Below, piece by piece: positions 44,672 to 53,058 of a stretch of DNA of 64,000 nucleotides (positions are counted from its first letter, which is position 1; every line of letters begins with the position of its first letter). The DNA is from Paludibacter sp963678465. Its GTDB lineage: Bacteria; Bacteroidota; Bacteroidia; Bacteroidales; Paludibacteraceae. The position numbers and the translations under genes are program-made. The stretch covers positions 1,922,001 through 1,986,000 of the forward strand of contig OY782858.1 of NCBI GenBank assembly GCA_963678465.1. The letters are read 5' to 3'. The notes beneath the pieces are model-generated. The model did not search any database and had not been told where the DNA came from. It saw only the letters and a program-made list of their open reading frames with translations.

Positions 44672-46576
44672 ATGAAACAAGCAATAAACCAACTTCGTAC
44701 CCTGAAAAACAATAGCGGCAACACTATCCTTTCGCAAACCCTTCGCCTGTGCCTGTGCCTCAGCCTTTGCCTGAGCCTCTCCTCCTTCGCCAAATCCCCG
44801 GCATTGGTGCAGCGGCTCGAACCAACTTCGTGGTGGGTAGGGATGCAACAAACCGAATTGCAATTAATGCTGTATGGAACAGGAATAGCTACTGCCGATA
44901 TTACGATACAATATCCGGGAGTAACCCTATTGCGCAAGCAACTCACCGACAATCCGAATTATGCTTTTTTGTACCTGAATATAGCCGCAGACACACAACC
45001 GGGAAAATTCAGTATTATCATTAAAAAAGGAAAGAAAAAACAAACAATTGTTTACGAACTAAAAGCTCGGCGCTCAGGTTCGGCAGCCAGAGAAAGCTTT
45101 ACCGAAGCCGATGCCGTGTACCTGTTGATGCCCGACCGCTTCACCAATGGCAATACGGCCAACGACTCTGTGAAAGGTTACTTTCAGGGTGTGAACAGGC
45201 TCGACCCCGGCAAGCGGCACGGTGGCGACATAGAAGGGATAATTTCTAAAGTGCCTTATATGGCCGATCTGGGTATGACTGCGCTCTGGACTACACCGCT
45301 TTTCGACAACAACGATACAAATTACTCCTACCACCATTACGGTTGCAGCGATTATTACAAAATTGATCCTCGCCTGGGACAGAACGAGGACTACCTGCGT
45401 TTGTCCGACGCTTGCCATGCCAACGGACTCAAACTGATTATCGATGTGGTGCCCAATCATTGCAGTTCGGCACATTGGTGGCTGAAAGATCTACCGGGTA
45501 AAGATTGGTTCAATGTATGGCCGACTTATACATCTTCCAATTACCGCATGACAGCCTGGACCGATCCGCACGCTGCCAAAGCCGATCTGCACAGGCTTAC
45601 CAACGGTTGGTTTGCGCCCAATATGCCCGACTTCAACCTTAAGAATAACCTTGTTTACGATTATTTGCGCCAGGTATATGTGTATTGGATAGAATACGCC
45701 AATATCGACGGGATGCGCGTGGATACTTATCCTTACAACGACATTCGCGTGGCGGCCAACTTTATACAATCTATCCGCAACGAATATCCCCGCATGAATG
45801 TAGTGGGTGAATGTTGGGTAAAAACGCCCGCCGAAGTAGCTTATTTTCAATCGGGGAACAACAACAAAGATGGTTTCGATTCGAGGCTCACAAGTGTAAT
45901 GGATTTTTGCCTGAAAGATGTGTTGGCCAACTCGTTCAACGAAACGGATAGCTGGGATGGAGGACTTTCCCGCTTTTATGCCCATTATGCACAGGACTTT
46001 GTGTACCCCAACACCCATCTGATTATGAATTTTCTCGACAATCACGATATCGACCGCTACTCCACAGCCGTGAAGCGAGATAGAGCTAAGTATAAAATGG
46101 GATTGGCCATGTTAATCACCGCGCGTGGATATCCGCAAATCTATTATGGCACCGAAATAATGTTGGATGGCATTCAGGGATCGTACGAAGGGCACAGGTT
46201 CGATTTCCCCGGAGGATGGCCATCCGACAGTCGCAATGCTTTTACAGCCGGAGGTCGTAGTGCTGAGGAAAACGAGATTTTCAATTATCTGAAACTCCTC
46301 CTCAACTACCGTAAAAACAATCCCGTTTTGCAAAGCGGTAAAATGAAACAATTTATCCCTGAGGATGGTATTTACGTCACCTTCCGCTACAATGCTGACA
46401 AAACAATTATGGTGATTGCCAACAACAACGCCACAGGCAAGGAGTTGGACCTGAAAAGATTCGACGAAATGCTAACAGGCAAAACACAGGGAACCGATAT
46501 TGTAACGCAAAAAACTTACCGGCTCGACCAACCCATCAACGTGGCCGGGAAGTCGGTGCTGATCGTTGAAGTTTAA
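44672..46576 (+). CDS. Secreted GH13 alpha-amylase/neopullulanase-like enzyme
   Basis: 634 residues. N-terminal starch-type beta domain (45-140) then the GH13 barrel: region I DVVPNH, region II GMRVDTYPY (nucleophile Asp), region III VVGECW (acid Glu), region IV FLDNHDIDR. SusA-like cyclomaltodextrinase/neopullulanase subfamily; hydrolyses alpha-1,4 (and some alpha-1,6) links in the periplasm. The signal peptide hydrophobic core (residues 24-40, LRLCLCLSLCLSLSSFA) is encoded by a period-6 GCCTnn word array, reverse complement of the GGCnnA words in queA. TAAATTTG at 44609-44616 is a possible -7 element. Confidence 0.93.
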   Translation: MKQAINQLRTLKNNSGNTILSQTLRLCLCLSLCLSLSSFAKSPALVQRLEPTSWWVGMQQTELQLMLYGTGIATADITIQYPGVTLLRKQLTDNPNYAFLYLNIAADTQPGKFSIIIKKGKKKQTIVYELKARRSGSAARESFTEADAVYLLMPDRFTNGNTANDSVKGYFQGVNRLDPGKRHGGDIEGIISKVPYMADLGMTALWTTPLFDNNDTNYSYHHYGCSDYYKIDPRLGQNEDYLRLSDACHANGLKLIIDVVPNHCSSAHWWLKDLPGKDWFNVWPTYTSSNYRMTAWTDPHAAKADLHRLTNGWFAPNMPDFNLKNNLVYDYLRQVYVYWIEYANIDGMRVDTYPYNDIRVAANFIQSIRNEYPRMNVVGECWVKTPAEVAYFQSGNNNKDGFDSRLTSVMDFCLKDVLANSFNETDSWDGGLSRFYAHYAQDFVYPNTHLIMNFLDNHDIDRYSTAVKRDRAKYKMGLAMLITARGYPQIYYGTEIMLDGIQGSYEGHRFDFPGGWPSDSRNAFTAGGRSAEENEIFNYLKLLLNYRKNNPVLQSGKMKQFIPEDGIYVTFRYNADKTIMVIANNNATGKELDLKRFDEMLTGKTQGTDIVTQKTYRLDQPINVAGKSVLIVEV

Positions 46577-46874
46577 GGGTTTCGCGTTCCGGGTTCCGGG
46601 TTCCGGGTTCAGATATTAATTTGAGGATTTGAGGATTTGAAAATTTGAAAATTTGTCCCGAAAGCTTTCGGGATTGAAGAGTTTCGGGTTCTGAGTTTTG
46701 ATAGGCTTAGGCGAAAGCACGTTCCACAATTCAACGATTCAACAGTTCAACAGTTTTGCGTTTCTGCGTTTCGGGTTACTGAATGCTGGAATTTTCAATT
46801 GTCAATTATCAATTATCAATTCTCAATTATCAATTCTCAATTCTCAATTGTCAATTATCAATTATCAATTTTTT
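46577..46874. repeat. Composite word array 1, upstream of the acyltransferase
   Basis: Ordered blocks: TTCGGG/TTCCGGG words; TATTAATTTGAGGATTTG and GAAAATTTG words; GAGTTTCGGGTTCTGAG; ATAGGCTTAGGCG; CCACAATTCAACGATTCAAC words; then a run of CAATTATCAATT / CTCAATT words up to the acyltransferase ATG. The first blocks recur in the same order after the acyltransferase. Confidence 0.78.
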
Positions 46875-48014
46875 ATGCAGGATAAAATTTCCGCTTCGTT
46901 TGCAGACAGTAAACCTCACTATGCTCTTTTGGATGGATTGCGCGGCGTCGCAGCTTTATTGGTAGTGTGGTATCATGTTTTTGAAGGTTATGCTTTTGCA
47001 GGTGGCACAATTATTACAACAGTCAATCATGGTTACCTGGCTGTGGATTTTTTCTTTTTGTTGTCGGGTTTTGTGGTGAGCTATGCTTACGACGACCGTT
47101 TAGGTAAAACGCTGACAATGAAAAATTTCTTTAAGCGTCGTCTTATCCGTTTACATCCGATGGTTGTAATGGGTGCAATAATCGGACTTATCACATATTG
47201 TATTCAGGGTTGTGTACAGTGGAATGGCACTCAGGTGTCAGTTGGCAATATATTGATTTCGCTGCTGCTGGGTATGCTTTTAATTCCTGTTGTTCCGGGC
47301 GCAGCGCAAGATGTGCGTGGAAACGGTGAAATGTTTCCTCTCAATGGTCCCGGTTGGTCGTTGTTTTTCGAATATATCGGAAATATCCTGTATGCATTGT
47401 TTATTCGTCGTTTTTCGAATAAGGTATTAATGGTATGGACATTATTCACAGGTGTTGGATTAGGTATATTTTCTATGTTCGATGTGGCCGGTTATGGAAA
47501 CATTGGCGTTGGCTGGACTTTGGATCCGCTAAACTTTTCAGGAGGTTTTTTCCGTATGATATTTCCATTTTCAATGGGAATGTTGCTGGCACGTAATTTT
47601 CGCCCTTTAAAAATAAAAGGAGCTTTCTGGATTTGTTCGTTGATACTGGCAGTACTGTTTCATGTGCCATTTATCGAGGATACAGCTACTTTCCATTACA
47701 ATGGTTTGTTTGAATTTATTTGTATTGCAGTCGTATTTCCGGTTGTTCTGCTCATAGGTGCATCGGGAGTTACCACTTCTAAAACAACCACAAAAGTCAG
47801 CAAGTTTTTGGGCGATATTTCATTCCCGCTTTATATGGTGCATTATCCGTTAATGTATTTGTTCTATGCCTGGCTTATCGATCGGAAGCTTTATACTTTG
47901 GGCGAAACATGGCAGGTGGCGCTGTTAGTGATGGCGGGAAGTGTGTTGCTGGCTTATCTGTGTCTGAAACTTTACGATGAACCCCTCAGAAAGTGGTTGG
48001 GGAAAAGGGTTTAG
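46875..48014 (+). CDS. Acyltransferase family 3 membrane protein
   Basis: 379 residues from ATG 46875; upstream frame is only translated word repeat. About ten TM segments. OafA/acyltransferase-3 marks: YALLDGLRGVAALLVVWYHVFEG at the N-terminus with catalytic-type His, FFLLSGFVVSYAYDDR, FFKRRLIRLHP and GPGWSLFFEY. Transfers acyl groups to extracytoplasmic sugars. Direction and spacing place it at the end of the glycan locus, but repeat arrays isolate it on both sides. Confidence 0.9.
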   Translation: MQDKISASFADSKPHYALLDGLRGVAALLVVWYHVFEGYAFAGGTIITTVNHGYLAVDFFFLLSGFVVSYAYDDRLGKTLTMKNFFKRRLIRLHPMVVMGAIIGLITYCIQGCVQWNGTQVSVGNILISLLLGMLLIPVVPGAAQDVRGNGEMFPLNGPGWSLFFEYIGNILYALFIRRFSNKVLMVWTLFTGVGLGIFSMFDVAGYGNIGVGWTLDPLNFSGGFFRMIFPFSMGMLLARNFRPLKIKGAFWICSLILAVLFHVPFIEDTATFHYNGLFEFICIAVVFPVVLLIGASGVTTSKTTTKVSKFLGDISFPLYMVHYPLMYLFYAWLIDRKLYTLGETWQVALLVMAGSVLLAYLCLKLYDEPLRKWLGKRV

Positions 48015-48360
48015 GGTTCTGAGTTTCGGGTTTCGCGTTCCGCGTTCCAATATTAATTTGAAAATTTGAAGAGTTTCGGGTTTCGTGTTCCGTGTTCTGA
48101 GTTTTGAGAGGCATAGGCGCAGGCGCAGCCAAGTTCCACAATTCAACAGTTCAACGCTTCAACAGTTTTGCATTGGCACAATTGATAATGAATAATTAAT
48201 AATGAAGAGCAGATCAGCTCATGCTTCACCATTCTTACATTGGCACATTGGCATATTAGAATATTGGCACATTCTCACTGTCTTTGTTCTTTGCTCTTTT
48301 GTCTTTTGTCTTTTGTCTTTTGACCTTAGACTTTTGACTTTCGTCCCCTTCGTCTTTGTT
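48012..48360. repeat. Composite word array 2, downstream of the acyltransferase
   Basis: Repeats the block order of array 1 (TTCGGG words, ATATTAATTTGAAAATTTG, GAGTTTCGGGTTTCG..TGAGTTTTGA, ATAGGCGCAGGCGC, CCACAATTCAACAGTTCAAC), then adds CATTGGCACATTGGCAT words and TTTGTCTTTTGTC words. Open frames through it are repeat translations, not genes. Confidence 0.78.
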
Positions 48361-48413
48361 CTTTGTTTTTATCCCCTACGGGGAATCTTCTACACCTCTT
48401 TTTTCCCGGAGGC

Positions 48414-48460
48414 TTCGGCGTGAGCGTTCGACTGAGCTCACGCCGAAGTCTCAGTCGAAC
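48414..48460. repeat. Overlapping mutually exclusive hairpins
   Basis: Stem A: TTCGGCGTGAG (48414-48424) with CTCACGCCGAA (48437-48447). Stem B: GTTCGACTGAG (48426-48436) with CTCAGTCGAAC (48450-48460). Each stem is perfect over 11 bases and the right arm of A lies in the loop of B, so only one forms at a time. Preceded by a CCCCTACGGGG palindrome (48374-48383). Confidence 0.8.
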
Positions 48461-48500
48461 GGGGATTTACATATTTATTCTATTGGTTTATAAATGTATT

Positions 48501-48535
48501 TCACTCCTCCTCGTTTGCAAACAAGGGGGAGTGGG
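48501..48535. repeat. CACTCCTCCTCG hairpin repeat, left copy
   Basis: A 22-base segment starting TCACTCCTCCTCG and ending TTTGCAAAC is identical to one at 55225. On the minus strand it forms a stem (CACTCC..CCTTGTTTGCAAACGAGG..GGAGTG). Just beyond it (48543-48561) GGCTG/CAGCC forms a terminator-like stem for the minus-strand lipoprotein gene. Confidence 0.7.
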
Positions 48536-48593
48536 ATAAAAATCTGGCTGTTGCAATGTCAGCCCGTATTTTAGTTTTTTTTCTACCGAAAAA

Positions 48594-49115
48594 TTATTCG
48601 TTCTCTATGTCTCCATATCCCATATGAACAATGTTGTACTGTGAGTCTTGTATAACATAATAAATTCGATAAATACCTTTGTCTAACTTATTTAGATTTA
48701 ATGAAAAATAATGAGAATCTCTTACTCTAAAACTATATAATTTGGTATATTTAATGTCGACAACTATTAAGTTTAGAATATGTTTGTTATGATAATAAAA
48801 AAGTCCTCCCTGTAAACGAAAAGGATTTGGGTAGAATAATATTGCAGGGGCTTTGTAGGACGTGCTCTCTGAAATAGGCATAGGTTGAGCTATTGCTGTT
48901 TTAGAGAAATTAAGTGTGTCAAAAAGTAGCTTCTCTTTTTCTGTAAATTTACCATTTAATCTCCAGTCATTTTCATCTATTGAAATCGAGTATCCTAATT
49001 CGTCTACAGATGTAATTCCTTTTATCAAAAGGACAGATTCATTTTTAACTTCGTCTTTATTGCAGGACGTGCAAAGTGATAAAATGAATAGTGAAAGTAA
49101 AAAATAATTCTTCAT
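48594..49115 (-). CDS. Hypothetical lipoprotein
   Basis: 173 residues; signal MKNYFLLSLFILSLCTSCNKDE with lipidation Cys at 18. The rest is beta-rich (ILFYPNPFRLQGGLFYYHN, LNLIVVDIKYTKLYSFRVRD) and resembles secretion-tail or Ig-like folds, but I recognise no family. AT-rich, alone in its unit, downstream of the copy-1 cassette repeat. Confidence 0.75.
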   Translation of the reverse strand: MKNYFLLSLFILSLCTSCNKDEVKNESVLLIKGITSVDELGYSISIDENDWRLNGKFTEKEKLLFDTLNFSKTAIAQPMPISESTSYKAPAILFYPNPFRLQGGLFYYHNKHILNLIVVDIKYTKLYSFRVRDSHYFSLNLNKLDKGIYRIYYVIQDSQYNIVHMGYGDIENE

Positions 49116-49204
49116 TCTTTATAATTAATTGTATGTTTGTTGTTGTCTTAATAAATCCCCCATCCTACCGGATATCTTTATTTAATGTAAAAGCCTCGCG
49201 AACG

Positions 49205-49352
49205 TCTAAAGCGAACCACATTCATCTACATATCCGAAAGGACTGGCAAGTTGTGTTTGAAAGTTTCCCTTCACTCGGCTCTTTATGTTATAAATTAACC
49301 CGACATCTCCTTGCTGCGTCGTTCCGACCGCAGGAAGCATAAGTATTAGGCG
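49205..49352 (-). repeat. Cassette-end repeat copy 1 (attC-like)
   Basis: On the minus strand it begins GCCTAAT 7 bases after the stop of the TPR gene and ends near CTTTAGAC. About 110 bases (49243-49352) match copies 2 and 3 (TGCTTCCTGC, GGTCGG, ATTTATAACATAAAGAGCCG segments). It lacks the far part shared by the other two. Length about 148 bases. Confidence 0.65.
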
Positions 49353-49358
49353 TAGTTT

Positions 49359-50510
49359 TTATATCTCTTGATATTCTTTAAAAAATACCAGAGCCTTAAT
49401 TAAATCTTCTTTAGTTTTTTCATCTTCTTTCTTTTCAATCCAATTTTCAATCGCTCTAAAATTTTCTCCAAAACCAATTGTGTAATAAACTTTATTCCAA
49501 TCATCAAGTAGCTCTTTGTAGTCTTTACCTTCTGTTATATTTTTATATGTCGAAAGCATTTGATATATTGAGAACACAGCTTCTTGATCTTTAAATTTTG
49601 AAACAAATGATTCTTCAATTTTTTCATTGAATGGTACATCATTTACTAAGCAATGTTCAAACAGATTAGTATAATAATAACCGCAATTTGGATTTAGCTT
49701 TATTGCTTTGATAAAACATTCTATGGCCTTTTCGGAATTGTCTGTAGAATCCCCATATAAAATCCCTAAATTATTATATGCTTTGTCACTGTTCGGATTT
49801 ATTTCTTCAATAATCTTATTATTTGTTTTTATCGCATTTTTAAAATCTCCGTCTTCATCATATGCATTTGCGAGATTCTTATAAGCCACTTCAAATTTTT
49901 CATCGAGTTCTATTGCCTTTAAATATGAACGAATTGATTTTTTATAGTCTCTACTTTTATAACTTGATAATCCAATAAAGAACCAATCATATTCAGTCAT
50001 TTCTTTTGCCTGTTTAGATTCAGAACTTTTTGCAATTGCATTTATAATACTCCAATCGTCAGGATTATAGTCAAATAGCCCTTTATTACCTAAAATAAAT
50101 AGTAACTTCTGATGTTGATGTTGTGTATCTATTCTTTCCATTAGTTTTTTTGCATCTTTTTCTCTAGCTATTAAATTTTTCCAAATATCATCTGGTTTCT
50201 TAAAAATCCAAATAAATGCAGTGAAAATTCCACTGAGAATAATGAACACTATACTTACAATCCAAATTATTGTTTGTTGAGTGGACTTATAAAATTCAAC
50301 TTGTTCATCATGAGATTTTTTTAAATTCGTTAATTCTAAATTTAGATTATTTATTTCCAAATTCAAAGCATTGATTTCGTTATTTAATTCTATAGTTTTT
50401 TTTTGCAAACTAATTACTTCTGTTTTATAGTCATAAGCATTAGTTTGATTAGTCTGTCCAAATACAAAAGATGTTATTAAAGCTAATAATAGAATTAATT
50501 TAGTTTTCAT
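49359..50510 (-). CDS. TPR protein with signal peptide, coiled coil and one TM
   Basis: 383 residues. Signal peptide (1-18, FVFGQ), heptad-rich Asn/Leu coiled coil (30-65, EINALNLEINNLNLELTNLK), TM at about 75-98, then a cytosolic part with three to four TPR repeats (about 170-275: SYLKAIELDEKFEVAYKNLANAY, AYNNLGILYGDSTDNSEKAIECFIKAIKLNPN). Function unknown; a scaffold is likely. Lone cassette-like gene with a repeat at each end. Confidence 0.8.
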   Translation of the reverse strand: MKTKLILLLALITSFVFGQTNQTNAYDYKTEVISLQKKTIELNNEINALNLEINNLNLELTNLKKSHDEQVEFYKSTQQTIIWIVSIVFIILSGIFTAFIWIFKKPDDIWKNLIAREKDAKKLMERIDTQHQHQKLLFILGNKGLFDYNPDDWSIINAIAKSSESKQAKEMTEYDWFFIGLSSYKSRDYKKSIRSYLKAIELDEKFEVAYKNLANAYDEDGDFKNAIKTNNKIIEEINPNSDKAYNNLGILYGDSTDNSEKAIECFIKAIKLNPNCGYYYTNLFEHCLVNDVPFNEKIEESFVSKFKDQEAVFSIYQMLSTYKNITEGKDYKELLDDWNKVYYTIGFGENFRAIENWIEKKEDEKTKEDLIKALVFFKEYQEI

Positions 50511-50695
50511 TATATTACCTATTTAAAAATTTATACTATGATGTTAATTATTTGAATTATAGCAATATATTAAGCATGTAAAATTAATATTCCATCGATT
50601 CTAGTCTATAGAATAATATCTACCTTGTTAAAACAACTTATTAAGAGACGATTTTGACTTTCTTCTTGCTACGAACTTTTTGTTTTTTATTCTGA

Positions 50696-50747
50696 CTAAC
50701 GACCACGTAAGTTTTTGATTTTCAATTATCACTTTTTTTGTCGTTAG
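50696..50747. repeat. Short CTAACGAC/GTCGTTAG inverted repeat
   Basis: Perfect 8-base arms CTAACGAC and GTCGTTAG spaced by 36 bases, 52 bases in all, near the size of a minimal integron attC. Lies between the TPR gene and copy 2, with no gene of its own. Confidence 0.6.
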
Positions 50748-50784
50748 CTTCGTAACTCAAGGAGTTTTTAATTTCCTGGATTGC

Positions 50785-50987
50785 ACCTAACGACCGAGGC
50801 GTCGAGTAGGCCATGGGAGTTTGGCTACGCCGATTTTCAATTCACCCTAAGCCTCTCACGGAACCCCCGAAATCATTCGGGGCAAGCTGTGCTTGAAAGT
50901 CTCCCTTCACACGGCTCTTTATGTTATAAATTAACCCAACATCTCCTTGCTGCGTCGTGCCGACTGCAGGAAGCATAAGTGTTAGGC
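50785..50987 (-). repeat. Cassette-end repeat copy 2 (attC-like)
   Basis: On the minus strand it begins GCCTAAC, 7 bases after the stop of the 473-aa gene, and ends GTTAGGT; these fit the attC core patterns RYYYAAC and GTTRRRY. Interior hairpins: CCCCCGAA/TTCGGGG and an imperfect TTCCTGC/GCAGCAAGG stem. At 203 bases it is longer than usual attC sites (57-141). Confidence 0.7.
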
Positions 50988-50994
50988 GTAGTTT

Positions 50995-52416
50995 TTACAT
51001 TGGTCTTTTCCAATATGAACTAGCTTTGATATATTTCGGATCTTCTGTTTTTATATCATAAAATGTTGCTTCTTTATCATATACAACATTAGCAAGTAAT
51101 ATGTCTTTGTATCGACCTATATTGCCAAACTCCATTAAATCTTCAATGACATTTCTGAAAGCAGCATTAAATCCTTTTCTTGGTAGTATATGTTTCATAA
51201 ATTCTAACTCTTTTATTCTGTAATCTAATATCTTGGGAATTTCAAAATTTTTAATGAGAGGAATAGAGCTATAAAGAAATTTAAGTTGACTTGAGGCGAA
51301 TCCTTGATTATCACCCAAACCATATTTACTCTCAATACTTTTGAAATTTTTATTTATATCTGCAGTCAAAAGATTTATTTCTCGTACAAATTTCCCTCTT
51401 TCATTATTTTCAAGTAGTACATTTAGTTCTCGTAATTTGGATCTAGCATCAAAAAAACACTTATTATCTCTTTCATTTAGAGCTGCATCAATAATATACT
51501 TTGAATTTTTAGTCTTCATTGCAAAGTAAGCAGTAAAAAGAGGAATATCTACAGAAACACTGAAATTTTGTGAGTTAGCTAGAATCTTCTTTACTGTATC
51601 TTCTGATTGGTTATTAATTGAATTTCGAAAATCTCCAAAAACGCCTAAATTGTATCCAGGATAAGTTCGTCTAATTATATTTTGAAGAAATGATTGTCTT
51701 ATTGGTTGTATGAAGAGATCAGCTTGTAGATAGTCTGCCGCCAAAACATAAAATGCCGTTCTTTGAGAAATCCAATTGAGACTAGCTGCTAGAGCTTGAA
51801 ACTGAGGAGAAAGACCATCACCACCTGAAGAACTTATTACTTTCCCATTTTCGGAATTTATGGAAATCTCTTTACCTTTACTATCAAATAATTTCGGAGT
51901 TTTGTTGATTAATTTCGCATCAACTTCATATTGTTCATTATTTTCTTTGAACAATACTGAATGTAACTTGCTAAATTGTTCATGACCTAAAATAGAATTT
52001 CCAAGTAACATTTTCTGAGTAAGAAAGAATTTACTAGAGGACATATCCCAGGTAAACTGAAATGTCATATGAAGTCTTTCTAAATAATCTTCATAATCTT
52101 TATCTGCTATACGTCCCCCTTTAATTTGTAAAGTGATATCCTTAGTTACTTTATTGGATATATCAAGTAAGTTTTCATAGTCAAAATATTTCTTCGAGAT
52201 AAAACGTATATTGGGGAAAAATTTAATTCGATTATCACGATATTTTTCTTTGTAATCGTCAATACAAATTACATCGTCATAGAATAATATTGCTTGAATA
52301 TAATTCTCGAAAGAAATAATGTCATTATCAATAATGGCTGTATTCTTAACAGGAATTTCACCCAAAAGTCTTTGGATACCAGTTAAAGTAGAATTGTCTA
52401 TAAGTGCGTATCTCAT
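50995..52416 (-). CDS. Unrecognised 473-aa protein, partner of the GGDEF gene
   Basis: 473 residues, soluble, Lys/Asn/Ile-rich. N-terminus MRYALIDNSTLTGIQRLLG followed by acidic clusters (IIDNDIISFENYIQAILFYDDVICIDD, 29-54) recalls PIN-like or Rossmann-type strand-Asp patterns, but the match is weak. The middle is mixed (SSSGGDGLSPQFQALAASLNWIS around 200) and the C-terminal half helical with conserved-looking basic ends. No TM. Its ATG overlaps the GGDEF stop by four bases (ATGA), so the two are cotranslated and probably form a functional pair. Ends 7 bases before cassette repeat copy 2. No function assigned. Confidence 0.82.
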   Translation of the reverse strand: MRYALIDNSTLTGIQRLLGEIPVKNTAIIDNDIISFENYIQAILFYDDVICIDDYKEKYRDNRIKFFPNIRFISKKYFDYENLLDISNKVTKDITLQIKGGRIADKDYEDYLERLHMTFQFTWDMSSSKFFLTQKMLLGNSILGHEQFSKLHSVLFKENNEQYEVDAKLINKTPKLFDSKGKEISINSENGKVISSSGGDGLSPQFQALAASLNWISQRTAFYVLAADYLQADLFIQPIRQSFLQNIIRRTYPGYNLGVFGDFRNSINNQSEDTVKKILANSQNFSVSVDIPLFTAYFAMKTKNSKYIIDAALNERDNKCFFDARSKLRELNVLLENNERGKFVREINLLTADINKNFKSIESKYGLGDNQGFASSQLKFLYSSIPLIKNFEIPKILDYRIKELEFMKHILPRKGFNAAFRNVIEDLMEFGNIGRYKDILLANVVYDKEATFYDIKTEDPKYIKASSYWKRPM

Positions 52417-52826
52417 AAGTTTATAAAAAGTTTATTTTTCCCATTATTTTTTGCGATCAATAGAGATAATTGCAAATCTCTATGTAGTTCTTGAAAGTTA
52501 TCTGTAGTCTGAAGTGATTCTATGGCACCAATTGAAACTGTAATATGTAATTCATTTTCAATTTTTTGCATTAATGAAAATATATATGTTTTATTTCTTT
52601 TAAATTCGCCATAACATGAAAAAAGAAATTCATCACCATCGATTTTTTTGTAATTCTTAAGATATGATAAGCTCTTAATCAGAGTCTCTATTTTATTCAG
52701 AATTTCGTTACCTTTCTCAAAACTGTACGTTAAATTATATTTTGTAAAATCATCTATGTCCAAAAGGAAAAAAGATACTTTTGACACTAATTTACTGTTA
52801 TATTCATTGTTATTATTCTTACTCAC
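52413..52826 (-). CDS. Minimal stand-alone GGDEF-type nucleotidyl cyclase
   Basis: 137 residues, nothing but the domain. Seen: metal Asp in LLDIDDFTKYN (with the guanine-site Asn), KGNEILNKIE, active-site KIDGDEFLFS (first Gly of GGDEF replaced by Asp; catalytic Asp-Glu kept), ITVSIGAIES and the closing LLIAKNNGKNKLFI. No sensory domain, no RxxD inhibitory site upstream of the active site. Could make c-di-GMP or another dinucleotide; a minimal-CRISPR-polymerase-like role (palm-domain relatives in antiviral operons) is an alternative. First gene of a two-gene overlapping unit with the 473-aa protein. Confidence 0.85.
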   Translation of the reverse strand: MSKNNNNEYNSKLVSKVSFFLLDIDDFTKYNLTYSFEKGNEILNKIETLIKSLSYLKNYKKIDGDEFLFSCYGEFKRNKTYIFSLMQKIENELHITVSIGAIESLQTTDNFQELHRDLQLSLLIAKNNGKNKLFINL

Positions 52827-52855
52827 GTAGCTTTCTTTCTTTTTTTTACGCTTGC

Positions 52856-53047
52856 CCCTAATCGAGTCACGCCATGGAGTTTGGCTACGCCGATTTTCAA
52901 TTCACCCTAAGCCTCTCACATAACCCCCGAAATCATTCGGGGCAAGCTGTGCTTGAAAGTCTTCCTTCACACGGCTCTTTATGTTATAAATTATTCCCAC
53001 GCTTCCTTGCTGGGTCGTTCCGACCGCAGGAAGCTTAAGTATTAGCG
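52856..53047 (-). repeat. Cassette-end repeat copy 3 (attC-like)
   Basis: On the minus strand it begins CGCTAAT, 12 bases after the stop of the two-TM gene, and ends ATTAGGG. Nearly identical to copy 2 over CCATGG.AGTTTGGCTACGCC, TTCACCCTAAGCCTCTCAC and the CCCCGAA hairpin; the region nearest the gene is diverged. Confidence 0.68.
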
Positions 53048-53058
53048 GCTGCCTTTTG

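Noticed and set aside
46698..46874. N-terminal extension of the acyltransferase frame
   Set aside because: Entirely word-repeat DNA (CAATTATCAATT type); the family start matches ATG 46875.
46577..48360. Possible CRISPR array from the regular short repeats
   Set aside because: No constant repeat of 24-40 bases with unique spacers; words are short, degenerate and directly adjacent.
48202..48423. Open frame of 73 codons rich in Phe/Leu/Val after the acyltransferase
   Set aside because: It is a translation of CATTGGCA and TTTTGTC word repeats and a palindrome; no coding signal or homology.
50785..50987. Open frame (65 codons) within cassette repeat copy 2, with a similar one in copy 1
   Set aside because: The frame is formed by the repeat itself, opposite in strand to the cassette genes, with no start signal.
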